Positions 59,769 through 64,000 of a DNA stretch of 64,000 nucleotides are shown piece by piece (the first letter of the stretch is position 1; each line of letters opens with the position of its first letter). A program made the translations under genes and the position numbers. The DNA is taken from assembly GCF_910592395.1 (NCBI RefSeq), contig NC_088310.1, positions 1,247,501 through 1,311,500 of the forward strand, given 5' to 3'. This stretch comes from Lineus longissimus (Eukaryota; Nemertea; Pilidiophora; Heteronemertea; Lineidae). The notes beneath the pieces are model-generated. The model was not told where the DNA came from. It did not search any database and saw only the letters and a list, made by a program, of their open reading frames with translations.

Positions 59769-60730
59769 GGATAGTCACAACCTGACCATACGGCAGATAG
59801 TCACAACGTGATCATACTGCGGATAGTCACCACCTGATCATACTGCAGATAGTCACCACCTGATCATACTGCAGATAGTCACCACCTGATCATACTGCAG
59901 ATAGTCACCACCTGATCATACTGCAGATAGTCACAACGTGATCATACTGCGGATAGTCACCACCTGATCATACGGCAGATAGTCACCACCTGATCATACT
60001 GCAGATAGTCACCACCTGATCATACGGCAGATAGTCACCACCTGATTATACTGCAGATAGTCACAACCTGATCATACTGCGGATAGTCACCACTTGATCA
60101 TACTGCAGATAGTCACAACCTGATCATACTGCGGATAGTCACCACCTGATCATACTGCAGATAGTCACAACCTGATCATACTGCGGATAGTCACCACTTG
60201 ATCATACTGCGGATAGTCACAACCTGATCATACTGCGGATAGTCACAACCTGATCATACTGCAGATAGTCACAACCTGATCATACTGCGGATAGTCACCA
60301 CCTGATCATACTGCAGATAGTCACAACCTGATCATACTGTGAATAGTCACCACCTGATCATACGGCGGATAGTCACAACCTGATCATACTGCGGATAGTC
60401 ACAACCTGATCATACTGCGAATAGTCACCACCTGATCATACTGTGGATAGTCACAACCTGATCATACTGCGGATAGTCACAACCTGATCATACTGCAAAT
60501 AGTCACCACGTGATCATACTGCAGATAGTTACCACCTGATCATACTGTGAATAGTCACCACCTGATCACACTGCGGATAGTCACCACTTGATCATACTGC
60601 GGATAGTTACCACCTGATCATACTGCGGATAGTTACCACCTGATCATACTACGGATAGTCATAACCTGATCTTACTGCAGATAGTCACAACGTGATCATA
60701 CGGCGGATAGTCACAAACTGATCATGCTAA
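59769..60730. repeat. 26-bp minisatellite, about 37 units
   Basis: The unit is ggatagtcaccacctgatca then tactgc, strictly 26 bp, with variants at a few positions (gcggat/gcagat, cacaac/caccac, cctgat/cgtgat). Every unit carries a TGATCA palindrome. Degenerate units flank it on the 5' side. It lies between TRAF and the ASB-type gene. It is a tandem array, not CRISPR: units abut without spacers and the genome is eukaryotic. Confidence 0.95.
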
Positions 60731-61150
60731 AGATATTCACTACTTTACCGTTCCATGAAATCAAGCCGAAATTCGACCACGCCCATCCAGGGTAATTTTC
60801 AAGAATTCTTCAGTAAGGGTAGAACATCCATGGACGACAATCTTCTTGAGACTAACATTGTCGAAACATCAACTAACTGTCGAAACGGTTGAGAAAACAG
60901 TGAGCGGAAGACCGAGAAATACGCGCAAAATATTTAACCATTGGTTTAGCCATGCAGCAGCTCAATCTATAATCTCGAACTGAAGACGGCATGCGATGGT
61001 ATGCCGGTGTCCCAGGATAAAGTCGCCGGAGACAAAGTATCCTCTATGTACATGTATTTACGCTTCACTATTGGAGGTACTGAAAGGTCATTGGTCTCTA
61101 TCGAACCATACTTTAATCCATTTCCATACATTGGTGGACACTTTAGGGGT

Positions 61151-61169
61151 GGGGGGGGGGGGGGGGGGG
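61151..61169. repeat. G19 homopolymer
   Basis: Nineteen consecutive G on the plus strand, followed after one T by five more G. Confidence 0.9.
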
Positions 61170-61912
61170 TGGGGGTATTTAAGACACTTTGTTACACTCG
61201 ACGGAACTCGGCATGCTCCAGGGACTAAATTCGCTTTTACATCGGCCGCCGAATTGTCGCCTACGGGGTCGCAGACGAGCTCCAACATGGACGTACGGGG
61301 GTGTACTAATAAACTTCAAATAAGGAATTTTATAAAATGCTTTTAAAGCAATGTATGTTAATTTACTATTGCCTAGGGTAACCCACCTATATGCAGTGCC
61401 ATCCTGAGAAATTAAAGGTGGACGAGCACGTGCCCGATTGGACTGTTTACAAACATTGGGCTTACAACTGAGAGTTTTAGTTTACCAACAAGGGCATGTG
61501 CGGTCAGGAATATTGTTGGTAGGCCTATACTTATACATACACAGGCCTGCTTTGAGTGCATTAGCCTGAACAGGTTATGACCTCGCCAACAGCTGGCGTG
61601 ATGCCATTAACACCTACCAGGCCAATACTTGATTTGACGCGTACGCATTCGTCATTTATTAGCCAGGTTTTATCGATGCATGCACGTTCGGAGTTGCAGA
61701 AGATCGATAATGCCATGACGTAGCACAGGTGGTAAATTATTTATTCATTGGCCGGTAATAAATACGGAATATCCAAACAGGAACGTACGCGGTGAAGGTA
61801 GCGAAGGTCGAATTAGATAGACAAGAACAACGAATACTCCGCCATAACCTTGTTCAGTTTCCGATATTCCGTTTTACCAAATATATTCGCGTGGAAGCGG
61901 TGAGTTTCTGTG

Positions 61913-62821
61913 ATGACTTCTATCAGTTTTATCAATGCAATCCGCCATCAACAACCCGTCGCCTACATAGAGAAATGCAGGAACAATATTCCTAAACGTC
62001 ACTGGTGGGACGTTCCGGACTACGTCTACACGAATTCGGACGCGTTGCAATTGGCTGTGATGTACGGAAATATAGAATACGTGGCGTATTTTCTTGATGA
62101 TGAGTTGATCCGTGATTCTCTAGCCCCCGCCTGCTGTCCCATCATATTGATGGCCATCAGTATTGGAGCAGACGACATATTGGAACTCATCTGTCAGCGC
62201 GTGCAGAAGGCGCAAATCCTCTGCAAAGGCGTTCCATATATCGACGCACGTGGCTGTATAATGGAGGAGGGGAAAACCCCGCTACATCTTGCAATTCAGC
62301 TCGGAAGGGTACACGCTTGCAATATATTATTGAAATATGGTGCCAATCCAAATGTGACTGATATGTACGGTTTAACGGCGTTAGAACGTGGTCTGCAAAC
62401 TCTTCTCATCTCCAATGACGAGCTGGAGAACTTGCTACAGACGGCGACCAGGCCTGACTTCACTGAAAAACATCCCGTTTTTCTTCAGCTGAAGAAAAAG
62501 CGGCAAAGTATCTTGTTAAATCTGTTGGAACTTGGTGATTTTATGATAACAACAGACAGAGAATCCGTCCCTTTCTTACGAGGATTGTTGAGAGACTGTT
62601 TTAACATTTTACCGCAGGAGTTTTTGGGAGCGTTGCTTTACTTGAATCACCTGATGGAGAAGCTATTCGAGCCCCCAAGCCTTGTCCGGCTCTGCAGATT
62701 CAGTATCAGGAGTCAGCTAAGGTATCGCCATCTTCCCCATGCCGTGGAACATTTGGGACTACCCCCTTACTTAGCAAAGTACGTGCTGCATGACATCAAG
62801 GAGGCTTTGGTTACGTTATAG
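61913..62821 (+). CDS. Ankyrin-repeat and SOCS-box protein (ASB family), single exon
   Basis: ASB proteins are substrate receptors of cullin-5/elongin B/C ubiquitin ligases: the SOCS box binds elongins and cullin, the ankyrin repeats bind substrate. The frame encodes 302 aa from ATG 61913 (in-frame TGA at 61901). Residues about 39-60 (DALQLAVMYGNIEYVAYFLD) are a degenerate ankyrin unit; about 120-160 (GKTPLHLAIQLGRVHACNIL then KYGANPNVTDMYG) are a canonical one. A helical middle follows. A SOCS box at about 252-292 has PPSLVRLCRFSIRSQL, then LPHAVEHLGLPPYLAKYVL, containing the LCR-x-x-IR elongin-binding core and the L-P-x-x-L/LP-x-x-L end. Size and low ankyrin content recall ASB17, but I cannot assign a paralogue. 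No intron interrupts the frame. A good donor (GTGAGT at 61900) overlaps the 5' leader and might belong to an alternative transcript. Confidence 0.85.
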   Translation: MTSISFINAIRHQQPVAYIEKCRNNIPKRHWWDVPDYVYTNSDALQLAVMYGNIEYVAYFLDDELIRDSLAPACCPIILMAISIGADDILELICQRVQKAQILCKGVPYIDARGCIMEEGKTPLHLAIQLGRVHACNILLKYGANPNVTDMYGLTALERGLQTLLISNDELENLLQTATRPDFTEKHPVFLQLKKKRQSILLNLLELGDFMITTDRESVPFLRGLLRDCFNILPQEFLGALLYLNHLMEKLFEPPSLVRLCRFSIRSQLRYRHLPHAVEHLGLPPYLAKYVLHDIKEALVTL

Positions 62822-62977
62822 CCGGTGTAAAAGTAAAAAGTGTCCCCCCTGGAAAAAGTGTCCGGCCCTATTGTATTCTGCAGACCCTGACCATCAATAG
62901 CTCAGAGATTGAAGCGCATAATAGAATCCTTTGTTCCCGGACATTTTATCCTAGGACATTTTAAACTTCTACACCGG
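62821..62977 (+). repeat. Dispersed ~160-bp repeat, copy 2
   Basis: Begins at the last base of the ASB stop codon and matches 28429-28600 in the same order and orientation, from gccggtgtaaaagtaaaaag to ggacattttaaacttctaca. It therefore forms the start of the ASB 3' UTR. See copy 1. Confidence 0.65.
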
Positions 62978-64000
62978 GATACCGACAGAGGGTTTGAGGT
63001 TAAAAAGCATCTGTGATATGTTTATTATTTTACATGTACAATGCATACTCAGGATATCCCACAGTGCTAGTCAAGGTACTTTGTACGTTGTATGCTTTTT
63101 TGTACGTTGTAATGCATGCATACTCTCTTTATGCAGCAGTTTAAACATTGTTGATGTAGATTTCTTTAAAGGGGGACACTAGCTATAGGCAGAAGCTACA
63201 TGTAAGTGGTTAGTTTAGTTGTTTTCTACACTCCGCTCTGACAAAACGAGTCGAGTTGTTGCACCATTATTTATGTATAATTCGCATCTGGTTGGCCAAA
63301 GAAATCGTCCAGAGCCGAGAGATTCATGTTTTTTAAAAATATTATAATAACACTTAACTTATTCTGAACAGTTTACACATACTTAACTTATTTAATCGCA
63401 TTGCACCAAAATGAGTATTGTTTTATTAGTGTTTTAATCACTGATTATAATGAATATGAGAACACGGGTACAATGAGTCTTCTTTTAATATACTAATTGT
63501 TGATATTGTATGAATCGTATACACGTGTATATATATTTATTCCAAAATGTCATGAATTTTCTTCCAGGGTAATTGACATACAGGTTCCCATGACGTCCTT
63601 GTGGTCCACCACACTGCTATTGTAAATACACCGGGTCTTATTGAAGCCTAGAAGCTGTGAAATGCACACCAAATTGCACATAAGTGAATAAATCCTCATG
63701 TTTTTGAGAGTACATATACCTTTGTCTTCTTGCATCAATTTTCTCCCTCTCTAACGGCTACATGTTGCATTACATGTAGCCCACATGTTGCATGCATTGC
63801 ATTACATACGCAGATGGAATGAAAGACACTGCCATCGGTTCATAAACCAAAATAATAACAACACAGTGCAATTGTACTACGAAAATCTATTCTTGAGAGA
63901 TCTATCCTCGAAAACAGCGACCCATCTCGGACAAACTATCAAACACCTTATCAAATATATTTGCACAAATATAACAATACAGTTCCTAGCACCAGTTCGT
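62978..64000. other. 3' flank of the ASB gene; nothing else recognised
   Basis: AT-rich. AATAAA near 63685 is a possible polyadenylation signal for the ASB gene. A tandemly repeated tgcat/acatgtagc motif lies near 63755-63805. No coding exon was identified before the window end. Confidence 0.45.

Noticed and set aside
59769-60730. Possible CRISPR-like array
   Set aside because: Units are directly adjacent without unique spacers, and the genome is an animal one; it is a minisatellite.
61792-61995. Open frame overlapping the ASB start in another frame
   Set aside because: No domain; the ASB frame has the clear ankyrin and SOCS-box sequence. The GTGAGT at 61900 was noted but no matching acceptor was found.

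Overview
This window is nuclear DNA from a bilaterian animal. Its genes are interrupted by introns with GT..AG borders and non-coding 5' exons. Several introns hold short inverted-repeat transposons, and the gene set is metazoan: a group II p21-activated kinase, stum/SPEC3, cyclin K, a TRAF, a SOCS-box ankyrin protein and a GON domain. The proteins are clearly diverged from vertebrate relatives and the transposon load resembles that of marine invertebrates. My best guess is a spiralian or an invertebrate deuterostome; the sequence alone does not settle it.

Layout. (1) 4.5-13.2 kb, minus: complete coding part of a PAK4/5/6 (Drosophila mbt)-type kinase, nine coding exons, 690 aa. A putative first non-coding exon and promoter lie near 23.73-23.87 kb, so intron 1 would be about 10.5 kb. 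(2) 18.4-30.3 kb: a transposon-rich stretch. It holds two inverted-repeat elements with TAT..ATA ends and 6-bp target duplications (18416-19244 and 25101-26314, the second carrying a coding remnant), an almost perfect 956-bp palindrome (26353-27308) and an 87-bp mariner-type MITE. It also contains a minus-strand GON-domain gene or gene remnant (28.2-29.6 kb) with an internal 45-residue tandem duplication. (3) 34.1-39.4 kb, plus: a stum/SPEC3-family membrane protein, three coding exons, with a very long disordered N-terminal part in one exon. (4) 40.3-42.0 kb: a tRNA-Pro-like relic and a 72-bp minisatellite. (5) 42.76-51.25 kb, minus: cyclin K, nine coding exons including a 19-nt microexon, 706 aa. 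It converges on stum and is divergent from the next gene. (6) 52.7-57.6 kb, plus: a TRAF3-like adaptor, ten coding exons, with an unusually spaced last RING cysteine pair. (7) 59.8-60.7 kb: a 26-bp minisatellite of about 37 units. (8) 61.9-62.8 kb, plus: an intronless ankyrin-repeat/SOCS-box (ASB-type) gene.

The genes are ordinary unlinked animal genes, not an operon or functional cluster. Exon borders were chosen by hand from homology, reading-frame phase and splice consensus; in the three complete multi-exon genes nearly all junctions keep frame, and exceptions are stated. I found no convincing new multi-gene system. The most unusual items are the GON locus, the pair of 6-bp-target elements with a coding remnant, the cyclin K microexon and the altered TRAF RING.
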